A DNA stretch of 64,000 nt from CAKRJP01 sp963634745 (GCA_963634745.1 CAVHCX010000003.1:62001-126000); one strand, 5' to 3'; shown: positions 26,171-35,868, counted from the stretch's first letter. Numbers and translations: made by a program. Notes: a model not told the origin generated them from the sequence alone.

Positions 26171-28321
26171 TTATAGGTCTACGGAGGCTGTCTGACAGAT
26201 CTCTTCTACAGACTTGCCTGCATAAATTTGATAAGTTCCCTCTTCTACCACAAAGGTCTGTTTTTCTTCATCGTAGTAGCTAAAGGCATTGGGATCAAGG
26301 TCCAGCCGAATCTCACTGGATCCCCCTGCTTCCAATTCTATTTTGGTAAATGCTGCCAAAACTTTCTTGGGACGTTCTATGCTTGATTTTTCTTTTCCCA
26401 CATAGATTTGCACCACTTCTTTTCCATCCAGTTTTCCTACATTGGTCACCTTGAGGCTTACACATACCTGGGGTTCCTTTCCAGGCATTTTAAGAACTGC
26501 ATGCAAATCAGAAATTGCAAATTCTGTATAGGAGAGGCCGTATCCAAAGGGGAAGAGGACCTCGACATCTCTGGAATCATAGTGGCGGTATCCGACAAAA
26601 ATACCTTCTTTATAGGCTACCGTCTTGCCTCCCGGGAATTCTCCGATGCTGTGAGCCGGGCAGTCTAGATGGCTTTTAGGCAAGGTTTCCGGAAGGCGTC
26701 CGGAAGGATTGACCTTTCCGAAAAGCACCTCTGCCAAGGCAGTTCCCCCTTCCATTCCGGCATACCACTGCCAAAGAAGGGTCTTGGTTTTTCTAATCCA
26801 AGGCATCTCCACCGGCGAACCGGAAATCATAATCACGATGGTATTTGGATTTGCCTCAAGGACCTCCTCAATCAGCTGATCCTGAGCATAGGGAAGCTTC
26901 ATATCCGGCCTGTCATGGCCTTCTAGGTCTTGCTTGTGGTTCTGACCCCCAATTAGGATTACCGTCTCATACTCTGCCGCCTTCTCTACCGCTTCTTCTC
27001 TTAATATACGGCGCTTTTCTTCCAAGGCCCGGCTGACCTTTGCAGCTTCTTTGGTGGAGCCTCCACCATTTTCCAAGCTGTCTGCCTGCCAGTTAAGAGC
27101 CCCCTCCTCTGCTTCCATATCATCTGCAAAATATCCCTGGACAAAGTCTACCTGGGTATTTCCTCCAAGTAGCTTTTTGATTCCAAGAAGGGGTGAAATC
27201 TCATAGAGGGCCTTGATCTCTGCACTTCCTCCACCGTTGGAATGAATGCGGTTTGCATTGTCTCCGATGAGTAAAATTCGGTCTAATTTCTTGGAAAGAG
27301 GAAGTTTTTTCTCTTCATTTTTTAAGAGAATTATAGACTCCCTGGCTGTCATAAGGACGCTGGTCCGATGTCCCGGCGTATTGTAGCTTCCTCCCCTTCT
27401 TTGGTCTTTTTCGTCTCCGATCATATGCAGGCGATACATCATACGAAGAATATTTCTGACTTTTTCATCCAAGCATGCTTCTGCCACTTCGCCCTTTTCT
27501 ACAGCTTCCTTCAAAGGTTTTGCCAAACAGTATTCATCAAAGTTGTAGGTAACAGACATTTCTATATCCAAACCGCTTTCGGCAGCTTCTTTTGTTTTGT
27601 GAACCGCCCCCCAGTCGGATACGACCATGCCATCATAGCCCCATTCCTTCCTAAGAATTTGGTTTAGAAGCTCCTTGTTTTCACAGCAATGCTTTCCCTT
27701 ATAAAGATTATAGGCTCCCATCATAGAGTAGGCCACTGTGGCCGCCTTTTTAAATGCCGGAAAATAAATTTCTCTGGCAGCGCAGTCACTTACATCCACA
27801 TCCACCCAGAGGCGCTCTGTCTCCTGGTTATTGATGGCAAAATGCTTGACACAGGCTGCCACATCCGCAGTCTGTACCCCCTCGATTACAGGCACAGCCA
27901 TCTCCCCACTTAGGTGGGGATCTTCGCTCATATATTCGAAATTTCGCCCGCAAAGAGGACTTCTTTTAATATTAATACCTGGGGCAAGAATCACATCTTT
28001 TCCCCGTCCTCTGGCCTCTTCTCCCAGGACCTTGCCTGTCTCGTAGGCCAGGGTCCGATTCCAGGTAGATGCTAAGGCACTGTTACTTGGAAGGTAGGTC
28101 ACATAGTCATCGCTATTTCCTACCGGGACCCAGGAATCATCGGGGAATTCATTGCGAACACCCATGGGGCCATCGGACATTTTTACCGGTGGGATTCCTA
28201 GACGAGGGACTCCCGCTGTACGAAATAAGCCTGCGCCATGGATCATGCCGATCTTCTCATCAAGGGTCAATTCTTTAACCAGGTCTTCAATCTGCTTTTC
28301 TATCGTTCTATTTTTCTGCAT
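26171..28321 (-). CDS. Beta-glucosidase (GH3)
   Basis: This 716-residue protein has a GH3 N-terminal TIM barrel with nucleophile Asp236 in VVSDWGAVH and KHFAINNQE near 159-167. A GH3 C-terminal alpha/beta sandwich follows (about 310-560), then a fibronectin-III-like domain (about 610-700). There is no signal peptide, so it acts on imported oligosaccharides. I chose the ATG at 28319-28321 with AGAGGA upstream; a longer reading overlaps the preceding gene. It lies 11 bases after the alpha-xylosidase and is surely cotranscribed with it. The exact linkage preference cannot be read from sequence. Confidence 0.93.
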   Translation of the reverse strand: MQKNRTIEKQIEDLVKELTLDEKIGMIHGAGLFRTAGVPRLGIPPVKMSDGPMGVRNEFPDDSWVPVGNSDDYVTYLPSNSALASTWNRTLAYETGKVLGEEARGRGKDVILAPGINIKRSPLCGRNFEYMSEDPHLSGEMAVPVIEGVQTADVAACVKHFAINNQETERLWVDVDVSDCAAREIYFPAFKKAATVAYSMMGAYNLYKGKHCCENKELLNQILRKEWGYDGMVVSDWGAVHKTKEAAESGLDIEMSVTYNFDEYCLAKPLKEAVEKGEVAEACLDEKVRNILRMMYRLHMIGDEKDQRRGGSYNTPGHRTSVLMTARESIILLKNEEKKLPLSKKLDRILLIGDNANRIHSNGGGSAEIKALYEISPLLGIKKLLGGNTQVDFVQGYFADDMEAEEGALNWQADSLENGGGSTKEAAKVSRALEEKRRILREEAVEKAAEYETVILIGGQNHKQDLEGHDRPDMKLPYAQDQLIEEVLEANPNTIVIMISGSPVEMPWIRKTKTLLWQWYAGMEGGTALAEVLFGKVNPSGRLPETLPKSHLDCPAHSIGEFPGGKTVAYKEGIFVGYRHYDSRDVEVLFPFGYGLSYTEFAISDLHAVLKMPGKEPQVCVSLKVTNVGKLDGKEVVQIYVGKEKSSIERPKKVLAAFTKIELEAGGSSEIRLDLDPNAFSYYDEEKQTFVVEEGTYQIYAGKSVEEICQTASVDL

Positions 28322-28332
28322 TTTCTTATCCT

Positions 28333-30672
28333 CTACAGACTGACAATAATCTGGGCATTTCCGGCACATAAAATCACAGTATCCTGATCCTCAATCCGGT
28401 AGTCTGCTCCCTCTATCGTTTTTGCAGTCTCATTTACCAGGCGAATGCTACAAGGCTTCATTGCCTTTACCTGGATCTCCAGCTTGTCGCCCTTTCTTTG
28501 TGCAGTAACCGTTGTCTCTACCTTCCTGTCCATTCCGCAAACGTAAGTAGAAGTTTTTCCACCATCCTTCAGAGCATAGGCCCGAATTTCCACATTTTGC
28601 GCATAGTCATAATCCGGTCTCATCTTTTCTTGTCCTACTGCAATTAGGCTATTTTCTCTTGCAAATACCGGAATGCTTAGATAGCCGCAGGCTTCCTCAT
28701 ACCATTTGCCGCCCTCTTTCACTTCTCCTGTAAGATAATGGGTCCATCTGCCCTCCGGCAGGTAATAAATCGCCCTGCTCTCATCATTAAAGATCGGGGC
28801 CACCAAAAGAGAATCTCCTAACATATACTGCTTATCTAAGTATGCACAGTTGCGGTCTTTTGTAAATTCCATAACCATGCTGCGCATCATAGGCACGCCT
28901 GTTGCAGCTGTCTCGATCGAATTTCTATAAAGATATGGCATGAGTTTTGCCTTTACCTCTGTAAAATAACGGACCACGTCTACCGCTTCCTCATCATATG
29001 CCCATGGCACCCGGTAGGAAGTACTTCCGTGGAGTCTGGAATGGGAGGACATTAGGCCAAAAGCTGCCCAGCGCTTATATACATCCGGTGTAGAAGTACT
29101 CTCAAAACCGCCGATATCATGGCTCCAGTAACCGAATCCGGACATGGTAAGGGAGAGACCTCCTCGAAGGCTTTCTTCCATGGATACATAGTCAGACCAG
29201 CAGTCACCGCCCCAGTGAACCGGGAATTTCTGACCTCCCACAGTTGCGGACCGGGCAAATAAAACTGCCTCTCCTTTTCCTCTCTTGCGCTCCAAAAGGT
29301 CAAAGACGGTTTTATTGTAAAGATAGGTATAGTAGTTGTGCATTTTTTCGGGATCAGATCCATCTGCATAGACGCAATTTACCGGAATTCTCTCACCGAA
29401 ATCGGTCTTAAAGCAGTCCACGCCCATGTCAAGAAGGACCTCCAGCTTGTCCTGGAACCATTTGCAGGCTGCCGAATTTGTAAAGTCAACCAGGGCCATT
29501 CCCGGCTGCCACATATCCCACTGCCATACGTCGCCGTTTGGTCGTTTTATAAAGTAGCCCTTTTCTTTTCCTTCTGCAAATAAGGCGGATTCCTGGGCAA
29601 TATAAGGGTTGATCCATACACAGATATTAAGGCCCTTTGCCTTGATCCTTTTAAGCATGCCTTCCGGATCCGGGAAGACTCTGATGTCCCACAAAAAGTC
29701 TGACCAGTGGAAATCTTTCATCCAGAAACAGTCAAAATGGAAGACCCGAAGTCCGATGCCCCTCTCTAACATTCCATCCACAAAGCTCATAACCGTCTCT
29801 TCATCGTAATTGGTTGTAAAGGAGGTAGAAAGCCACAGGCCGTAGGTCCAGGGAGCCGGAAGGGCCGGTTTTCCTGTAAGATCGGTATAGCGCATCAATA
29901 CTTCCTTCATGCTGGGGCCGTTAATCACGAAGTAGTCCAAGCTCTCTCCCTTTACAGAAAATTCTACCTTGGTCACCTGCTCGGTTCCCACTTCAAAAGA
30001 AACCTTATCGGAGCTATTTACAAAGACACCATAACCCTTATCGGTCAGATAAAAGGGGATATTCTTGTAAGACTGGTCCGTGCTTGTTCCTCCGTCCTCG
30101 TTCCAAATATCCACAGACTGGCCGTTTCGAACCAGGGCTCCGAAACGCTCACCCAGGCCGTAAACATGCTCATTTACATCAAGGCCGAGCTGCTGACGCA
30201 TATAGGCCTTGCCTTCCGGATCCATATCATAGGCAAAACCTGTCCACTGGGTACGCATGTAGGCTAAGTCTCTACCACTGCTTGCAGTCAAAAGCTTCCC
30301 GTCTCTTTCGTAGGACATGGACCAATTTTTCTTACTGATCCGCAGGGAAAGGTTCCCGGAGGTCACAAGAATTTCATCCTCACTTTCTTCTACGTCCATC
30401 TGGCGCTTTTCATCCAGATTCAAATCAAATTTAGGACTGTGATCTTCCACTCCCAGGTAGTGGCTTGTCTGCACACGGATTACATCCTCTGCCGGGGCTG
30501 TAATCCTGATGGTGAGATTGATTCCCCCAAGGGTATCTCCTCTGTGGGCGATATGATGTGTGGGGGCACAAATTACAAGTTCATAATCATTTTTCTCTAC
30601 AAAATAAGCTTCCTGGGGCGCAAAACATTCGATTCCTTCCTTCTGCAGCCAGCATCCATTTCCGAATTTCAT
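28333..30672 (-). CDS. Alpha-xylosidase (GH31, YicI-like)
   Basis: The enzyme removes alpha-linked xylose from the non-reducing end of xyloglucan oligosaccharides (isoprimeverose units). Its 779 residues follow E. coli YicI closely by recall: FHFDCFWMKDF near 311-321, CVWINPYI, nucleophile Asp424 in CFKTDFGERIP, and acid/base Asp490 in VHWGGDCW followed by MEESLRGGLSL. The Cys in FDCFW and the Phe/Trp set are those that favour xylose over glucose in YicI. It has no signal peptide and acts in the cytoplasm. It opens the operon with GH3. Confidence 0.94.
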   Translation of the reverse strand: MKFGNGCWLQKEGIECFAPQEAYFVEKNDYELVICAPTHHIAHRGDTLGGINLTIRITAPAEDVIRVQTSHYLGVEDHSPKFDLNLDEKRQMDVEESEDEILVTSGNLSLRISKKNWSMSYERDGKLLTASSGRDLAYMRTQWTGFAYDMDPEGKAYMRQQLGLDVNEHVYGLGERFGALVRNGQSVDIWNEDGGTSTDQSYKNIPFYLTDKGYGVFVNSSDKVSFEVGTEQVTKVEFSVKGESLDYFVINGPSMKEVLMRYTDLTGKPALPAPWTYGLWLSTSFTTNYDEETVMSFVDGMLERGIGLRVFHFDCFWMKDFHWSDFLWDIRVFPDPEGMLKRIKAKGLNICVWINPYIAQESALFAEGKEKGYFIKRPNGDVWQWDMWQPGMALVDFTNSAACKWFQDKLEVLLDMGVDCFKTDFGERIPVNCVYADGSDPEKMHNYYTYLYNKTVFDLLERKRGKGEAVLFARSATVGGQKFPVHWGGDCWSDYVSMEESLRGGLSLTMSGFGYWSHDIGGFESTSTPDVYKRWAAFGLMSSHSRLHGSTSYRVPWAYDEEAVDVVRYFTEVKAKLMPYLYRNSIETAATGVPMMRSMVMEFTKDRNCAYLDKQYMLGDSLLVAPIFNDESRAIYYLPEGRWTHYLTGEVKEGGKWYEEACGYLSIPVFARENSLIAVGQEKMRPDYDYAQNVEIRAYALKDGGKTSTYVCGMDRKVETTVTAQRKGDKLEIQVKAMKPCSIRLVNETAKTIEGADYRIEDQDTVILCAGNAQIIVSL

Positions 30673-30710
30673 CTCTCCATAACTCCTTTATCTATCATAC
30701 TTTTTCCTTC

Positions 30711-30716
30711 ATTATA
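30711..30716 (-). promoter_or_regulatory. Probable -10 for the GH31-GH3 operon
   Basis: TATAAT on the minus strand lies 38 bases upstream of the GH31 start, with no good -35. An activator is probably needed. Confidence 0.5.
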
Positions 30717-30794
30717 CAAAGCTGTTTCGGATAAAAATACTGGAAGAATTCAGCGAAAAATACGCTATTTTTTAGACATCTGAAAGCCTTCCGC

Positions 30795-30832
30795 AAAAAA
30801 AGTTCCTGGCAGCCTTTGCCAAGAACTTTTTT
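30795..30832. terminator. Terminator after GH42
   Basis: AAAAAAGTTCTTGGCA pairs with TGCCAGGAACTTTTTTT (minus strand) around a five-base loop, 10 bases after the GH42 stop. The A-run on the other side makes it possibly bidirectional. Confidence 0.93.
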
Positions 30833-30842
30833 GTATGATCAT

Positions 30843-32867
30843 TTATTTTCTTTTCTTTAAAATCCTTGTGCTGAGAGGCGCCATAACTTCGCTTTCCCCT
30901 CCATAGAGCAGGTCATAGTCTGCCGGCACAACTACTGTCTGTGCCTTTCTGGCATAGTTCTGGATAAAGAGATATTCTGCATCCTGACTTTCTCTTACGG
31001 TCACAGCCACTCCTTCCGGAATAAACTCAAGCGGCGATTCCAGGCCTGCCTCTTTTGTCGCTCTTCCGTAGAAATCCTGGTAAAATCCCAGTTCCATATC
31101 TGCGCATACATAGTAGACGTGACCCTTTCCAAAGACCTTGTGGGTCAGCACCGGATAGTCCTGATAGAAATCTTCCCCGTAATGCATCAGCACCTCTGCA
31201 TCGGAAACCTCCACCAGCTCGCAGAGATTTTTGCAAGAATATACATTGCTGATTCCAAGATGGTTTCCGGTCTCCGGAATTCCGTGATTTTCTTCCCAGT
31301 CATACAAGGCATCGATCTCCGTGCTGCGGATTCCTGTCACGTCCATCAGGCCGTAGGGAGTCCCTCCCAGGAAGCACTTGTCTGTGCCATCCACCAGGCC
31401 GGACCAGTAGGAAAGTACCAAGGTCCCGCCATTTTCCACATAGCTGCGGAGTTTCTCTTCATATCCATCCTTAAACATATATGCCATGGGGGCTGCCAAA
31501 ATCTTATAATCTGCAAGGTCGTGTTCCATTCCGATGATATCCACATTGAGCCCCTGCTCTCTTAAGGCACGGTAGTTTTTCTGCACATTCTCACGATAAT
31601 GCATATCTTCATTTCTGGGTCCCTGCACATCGGCAATGGCCCAGTCATTTTCACGGTCATAGAGGAGGGCTGCCTGAGACTTCATGTCGCTTCCGACCGT
31701 CTCTGCAATCTCTTCTAGGACCTGACCTACCTCTGTTACCTCCTTGAAAACTCGGGTATCGTCCTTGCCATAATGGTCAATGACTGCCCCGTGGAATTTT
31801 TCAGAAGCTCCCTGGCTTTGTCTAAGCTGAAAATAAAGGACACTGTCTGAGCCGTGAGCGACTGCCTGAAGGGACCCTGCCAAAAGCATCCCCGGTTTTT
31901 TCAATTTATTGATAGGCTTCCAGTTGGTAGCGGAAGGGCAGGATTCCATAAGCAGGAAGGGGGCCTTCTTAATGCTTCGCATCAAATCGTGCTGCATGGC
32001 TGCGTCGACAGCTGTAATATATTCTTCCTTCTTGTGCCATCCCGGATAGTTATCCCAGGATACAATATCCAGCACATCCTTAAATTTCTTATAATCCAAG
32101 CCGTCAAAGTCATACATGAGATTGGCAGTGACAGGCAGATCTGACCCTCCCTGGCGGATGGCATCCACTTCATTTTTAATAAAATCAATGGTCTGATAGG
32201 TAACAAAGCGCTTCCAGTCAAGTTTTAGGGCATGAAGCTCATTTTCCCCCTTGACGGATGGGCTTTCAATCTGGTCAAAGCTATTATAAATATGGCTCCA
32301 GAATGTGGTGCACCAGCTCTTGTTAAGGTTCTCAATGGTTCCATATTTTTCCTTAAGCCATTCTCTAAACTTGGCCTGACATAAAGGACAGTGACACTCC
32401 CCGCTAAACTCATTGGAAATGTGCCATAGCATAACTGCCGGATGTTTTCCGAATCTTTCTGCTAATCTCTTATCAATAGCATGAACCTTTTCCCGGTATA
32501 CCGGGGAGGTAAAGCAGTGATTATGCCTGCCTCCGAAGAATCTTCTGGTCCTGTCCGGGTCCATACGCAGGACTTCCTCGTATTTATCTGCCATCCACTT
32601 GGGTCTTGCTCCTGAGGGAGTGGCAAGAATGGTATAGATCCCCTCTTTGTATAGGTTGTTGATAATCTCTTCCAGCCAGTCAAAATTATATTTTCCCTCT
32701 TCCGGTTCCAGAACCGCCCAGGAAAAAATTCCTACAGATACCGTATTGATATGTGCCTTTTTGAAATATTCAATATCTTTTTTTAGAATATCCGGCCGGT
32801 CAAGCCACTGCTCCGGATTGTAATCGCCCCCATGAAGGTAGCCCTTGTATTTCAGCAATCTCGCCAT
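30843..32867 (-). CDS. Beta-galactosidase (GH42)
   Basis: This 674-residue GH42 enzyme should remove terminal beta-galactose from imported oligosaccharides. The TIM barrel carries the acid/base Glu153 in WHISNEFSG and nucleophile Glu308 in LLMESCPS. Cys118, Cys158, Cys160 and Cys163 form the zinc cluster of many GH42 enzymes. A trimerisation domain (about 390-600) and a small C-terminal beta domain follow. It has no signal peptide. It has its own promoter, divergent from an AraC regulator gene, and its own terminator. Some GH42 members prefer alpha-L-arabinopyranosides, so the galactose assignment rests on the usual activity and the xyloglucan context. Confidence 0.93.
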   Translation of the reverse strand: MARLLKYKGYLHGGDYNPEQWLDRPDILKKDIEYFKKAHINTVSVGIFSWAVLEPEEGKYNFDWLEEIINNLYKEGIYTILATPSGARPKWMADKYEEVLRMDPDRTRRFFGGRHNHCFTSPVYREKVHAIDKRLAERFGKHPAVMLWHISNEFSGECHCPLCQAKFREWLKEKYGTIENLNKSWCTTFWSHIYNSFDQIESPSVKGENELHALKLDWKRFVTYQTIDFIKNEVDAIRQGGSDLPVTANLMYDFDGLDYKKFKDVLDIVSWDNYPGWHKKEEYITAVDAAMQHDLMRSIKKAPFLLMESCPSATNWKPINKLKKPGMLLAGSLQAVAHGSDSVLYFQLRQSQGASEKFHGAVIDHYGKDDTRVFKEVTEVGQVLEEIAETVGSDMKSQAALLYDRENDWAIADVQGPRNEDMHYRENVQKNYRALREQGLNVDIIGMEHDLADYKILAAPMAYMFKDGYEEKLRSYVENGGTLVLSYWSGLVDGTDKCFLGGTPYGLMDVTGIRSTEIDALYDWEENHGIPETGNHLGISNVYSCKNLCELVEVSDAEVLMHYGEDFYQDYPVLTHKVFGKGHVYYVCADMELGFYQDFYGRATKEAGLESPLEFIPEGVAVTVRESQDAEYLFIQNYARKAQTVVVPADYDLLYGGESEVMAPLSTRILKKRK

Positions 32868-32933
32868 TTTTTTCCTCCTTTAAGCCCTTTCTTTCAAAGG
32901 TCCTTTCCAACACAATTTTATACTTATGGATTC

Positions 32934-32966
32934 ATTATAGTACCTTTTTTTCTTCTGTGGTATAAT
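32934..32966. promoter_or_regulatory. Divergent -10 elements for GH42 and the AraC regulator
   Basis: On the minus strand TATAAT at 32934-32939 serves GH42. On the plus strand an extended -10 (TGGTATAAT, 32958-32966) serves the AraC gene. Both lack good -35 boxes, and the GH42 -35 position overlaps the plus -10, so one regulator could control both. Confidence 0.6.
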
Positions 32967-33009
32967 AAGTCATTCCAAAAAATATAAGATTTCGAAACAA
33001 GGAGGCCCT

Positions 33010-33822
33010 ATGCCAATTTACTTTAGAAATACGCCTGTAAACCTGCCCTTTATGTTTGATTCCGTAGGAAATCACTGGCATCAGGAGAGCATAAAACGTC
33101 CAAAAGGCCATCCTCTTTTTCATTATCTCCAGACCCAAGAGGGCCGCGGGCAAATTGAAATTCGCGGGAAAAATTATATTCTTGAGGAGGAGGAAGGGAT
33201 CCTGATTGCCCCATCCATCCCCCACTCTTATACAAAAGAATCTAAGGAATGGCAGACGGTTTTTGCTACCTTTACCGGAACCTTATCTTCCGGGATCTCC
33301 TCCATCCTGCAAAATCAATCCGTGCTTTTTGTAAACAAGGACCAAGGCCGTCTCATTGAACCTCTTATCTCAAGAGCTGTTTTGGAATTTCAAAAGCCCC
33401 TTCCCGACTTAAAGGTCCTCTCTTCCCTCTGCTATGAGCTTCTTCTTGCATTTAGCTTGGACACTTCCTCCAAAAATATGGCTGCCGATCCTTTGTATCA
33501 GCGATACGTGGCTCCTATTGTAGCAGAAATCGAAAGCAAGTATGCCCAGGAACTGACCGTACAGGACTTAAGCCGTCAGGTGTTTGTCACCCCCCAATAT
33601 CTCTCCCGCCTCTTTCGCAAATTCCTGGGAGTCTCTGTTTATGAATATCTTACAGGATACCGAATCAACAAGGCCAAGGAATTACTATTAACCTGCCCCC
33701 ATATGAAGATCCAGGAGATTGCTCTCGCTACCGGTTTTGCAGACACCAGCCACTTTATTTCCATCTTCCGAAAATATACCGGGACTACGCCACTGGACTT
33801 TCGCAGGGTTTACCATATGTAA
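33010..33822 (+). CDS. AraC-family regulator with cupin sensing domain
   Basis: This 270-residue protein has an N-terminal cupin-like ligand domain (about 25-105, with HYLQTQEGRG-like strands) and a C-terminal AraC double helix-turn-helix (about 170-268) with VTPQYLSRLFRKF and IALATGFADTSHF. Activators of this kind bind a sugar directly and switch on neighbouring glycosidases. It is divergent from GH42, which is the most likely target. A GGAGG ribosome site precedes the ATG. It ends seven bases from the convergent ATPase gene with no terminator between. Confidence 0.92.
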   Translation: MPIYFRNTPVNLPFMFDSVGNHWHQESIKRPKGHPLFHYLQTQEGRGQIEIRGKNYILEEEEGILIAPSIPHSYTKESKEWQTVFATFTGTLSSGISSILQNQSVLFVNKDQGRLIEPLISRAVLEFQKPLPDLKVLSSLCYELLLAFSLDTSSKNMAADPLYQRYVAPIVAEIESKYAQELTVQDLSRQVFVTPQYLSRLFRKFLGVSVYEYLTGYRINKAKELLLTCPHMKIQEIALATGFADTSHFISIFRKYTGTTPLDFRRVYHM

Positions 33823-33829
33823 ATAAGCC

Positions 33830-35794
33830 CTATAAGGTCGCCTCCACCACCAGCACATCCTTGCCTTCGAATGCAAAGCCCATCTTATAAATCCTTTCCT
33901 TTGGGATTCCTGCCGCCAAAAGGTCTGTCTCATAGCCTTTGTCTTCAATCTGCTTCAAGGCATTGGCTGCTGTTTCCTCCAGCTTCTTCTCCCGCTTCTC
34001 GTCCAAGACCTTAAATTCCATCAAAAAGGCGTCTTCATCTTCTTTTTTCGGATACATGGCAATATCATAGCGGCCACGGCCACTTTCCCGATTAGAAATA
34101 ATCCGATAGCGATCCTTTAAGGATATAATAAGCCCAAGCACCAGTCCGTGATAGAAATTTTCCGGTGCGCGCTCCGACGGGCGCTTCCCTACATCAAAAT
34201 AACTCATAGAAGTATAGGAAATATCCAAAAGGATCTCATTTAGGTCCTCGATTTTATGCTCCAGGAGGGCCTTAGCAAATCTTGGATAGACGGAAAATCC
34301 ATTCTCAAACATAGACAAAATCTCATATGCAAACATTCCCATAACCTCCTCATTGGTGACAGAGACATCACACTCTATCAGCCCTCCCCTTCTCACCACA
34401 TTCTCCGCCTTAATATATCCCACCGCCAAAAGCAAGGACCAGAGGCTATTCTCATCCCCATCCAGATATTGGAAGGTAAGGTCTTCGTTTATGATCTTGT
34501 GGACCGCTTTTCCGGTCATCAGCTGCTCGATCTCATACTTACTGCTAACGGGATGTCTCCGAATAATCTCCCCAATGAGCTTGTTACTGCTGGTATTGGC
34601 CCAATAAGAAATCAACAAGCCCTGCCGCATATAATTGGTAATCGACCATGGATTATAAATATCCTTTTGATTTCCAAATATAAAACCGTCATACATGGCC
34701 TTCACCTCAGCCAGTTTGTCAATATTCTGGCATTTCAAGGCATCCTTCACTTCCGCTTCCGTAAATCCGCAGCAATCGGTATAAAAATTGCTGGTCACAG
34801 AGGATATCTCAATATTATTGAGATCCGAGAACAAAGAATTTTTTGAAATCTTGGTTACTCCGGTAATAATCGCCCTGCTGTAATAGGCATTCTCTTTAAA
34901 ACTATTGTGGAATAACTGCCTGCAGGTTTCTATCATCTCATCCCAATATCCTAGGCTATAAGCCTCCAAAAGAGGGGTATCGTACTCATCCAGAAGAATG
35001 ATTGGCTTTATATGGTGATGCTTATATAAAAGCTCACACAAGATCTGAATAGAGGACTCCATATCTTCTGTAGACCTCCTATTAAGAAGGTCCACTCTTC
35101 TCCTATATTCTTTCTTTTCATCCTCTGTCAGCCTACTGCTTTCCTGCAGATACCCATGTTTCTTATACATATTGCATAAGTTTAAGAGCCCACCATTCAT
35201 AGCCTGCTTATAATTACTTCCCTTGCAGCCTCCAAAGCTGGCAGAAATCACCGGCACGGTCCCGTAAACGGCTCTGCTTCTTTCATCCCGCCATACCGCT
35301 AATTTTTCAAAATATTCCGGGTGGTCTGAAAATCTCGGATCAAAGAAATTCTCTACCGTACTCAAAAGAGTCGTCTTTCCAAATCGCCTAGGTCTCGTAA
35401 TTAATGTCACCTGGGCATCGTGTAACAGCCACTCTGTAATAAAATGGGTCTTATCTACATAAAACTGTTTTCCACAGGCAAAATCCTGAAAATCCTGGTA
35501 GCCCAGTCCCACATGGGCATCCAAATAGGGATTTCTCTTTAAAATATCTTTTAGCCCCTTCATATAGGAAATCAAATGCTTCTTCTCATCCTGCAGTTTC
35601 GCCCGCTCCTCAAAGTCAAGCCGGACCTGGTCCCGCTCCGCTAGTTTCACATAGCAGCTGACAGATTTCCCTTCCACTGTTTTTTGAATATAGGGTTGCT
35701 TCTTCCCATTAATCTTTTTATAGGTCAAGGATCCCTTAGGAAGTTCTGCCAGGCGATCATCAATTTCTTTTATTCTGGATTTTGGATCTTTCAT
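33830..35794 (-). CDS. AAA-ATPase-like / PD-(D/E)XK nuclease-fold protein with extra N-terminal domain
   Basis: This 654-residue protein has three parts. Residues 1-80 are an added domain with KGSLTYKKINGKKQPYIQK, resembling the small DUF6788-type domain. Residues 95-330 are an AAA-ATPase-like domain with a P-loop-like RPRRFGKTTLL (Lys140) and LLDEYDTPL, a Walker B-type motif. The last 130 residues are a PD-(D/E)XK nuclease fold with Asp577 and the Glu593-Phe-Lys595 pair. Such DUF1703-type proteins are abundant in gut Bacteroidetes and Firmicutes, often in many copies; their function is unknown, with defence or mobile-element roles suggested. It is preceded by a strong promoter buried in a large palindrome. 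Confidence 0.88.
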   Translation of the reverse strand: MKDPKSRIKEIDDRLAELPKGSLTYKKINGKKQPYIQKTVEGKSVSCYVKLAERDQVRLDFEERAKLQDEKKHLISYMKGLKDILKRNPYLDAHVGLGYQDFQDFACGKQFYVDKTHFITEWLLHDAQVTLITRPRRFGKTTLLSTVENFFDPRFSDHPEYFEKLAVWRDERSRAVYGTVPVISASFGGCKGSNYKQAMNGGLLNLCNMYKKHGYLQESSRLTEDEKKEYRRRVDLLNRRSTEDMESSIQILCELLYKHHHIKPIILLDEYDTPLLEAYSLGYWDEMIETCRQLFHNSFKENAYYSRAIITGVTKISKNSLFSDLNNIEISSVTSNFYTDCCGFTEAEVKDALKCQNIDKLAEVKAMYDGFIFGNQKDIYNPWSITNYMRQGLLISYWANTSSNKLIGEIIRRHPVSSKYEIEQLMTGKAVHKIINEDLTFQYLDGDENSLWSLLLAVGYIKAENVVRRGGLIECDVSVTNEEVMGMFAYEILSMFENGFSVYPRFAKALLEHKIEDLNEILLDISYTSMSYFDVGKRPSERAPENFYHGLVLGLIISLKDRYRIISNRESGRGRYDIAMYPKKEDEDAFLMEFKVLDEKREKKLEETAANALKQIEDKGYETDLLAAGIPKERIYKMGFAFEGKDVLVVEATL

Positions 35795-35821
35795 ATGCTC
35801 CCTCCCTTTTGCGAAAGAAAA

Positions 35822-35868
35822 AATGGTTATGTATGGTTATTTTTATAATATAACCATACATAACCATT
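35822..35868. repeat. 19-bp perfect palindrome with four ATGGTTAT half-sites
   Basis: Left arm 35822-35840 and right arm 35850-35868 are perfect complements around a nine-base AT spacer. Each arm contains ATGGTTAT twice in tandem (period ten bases). The right arm fills the spacer between -35 and -10 of the ATPase promoter, and the left arm covers the start site and early leader. This is the arrangement of a strong repressor operator; an mRNA hairpin is also possible for the left part. Confidence 0.9.
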
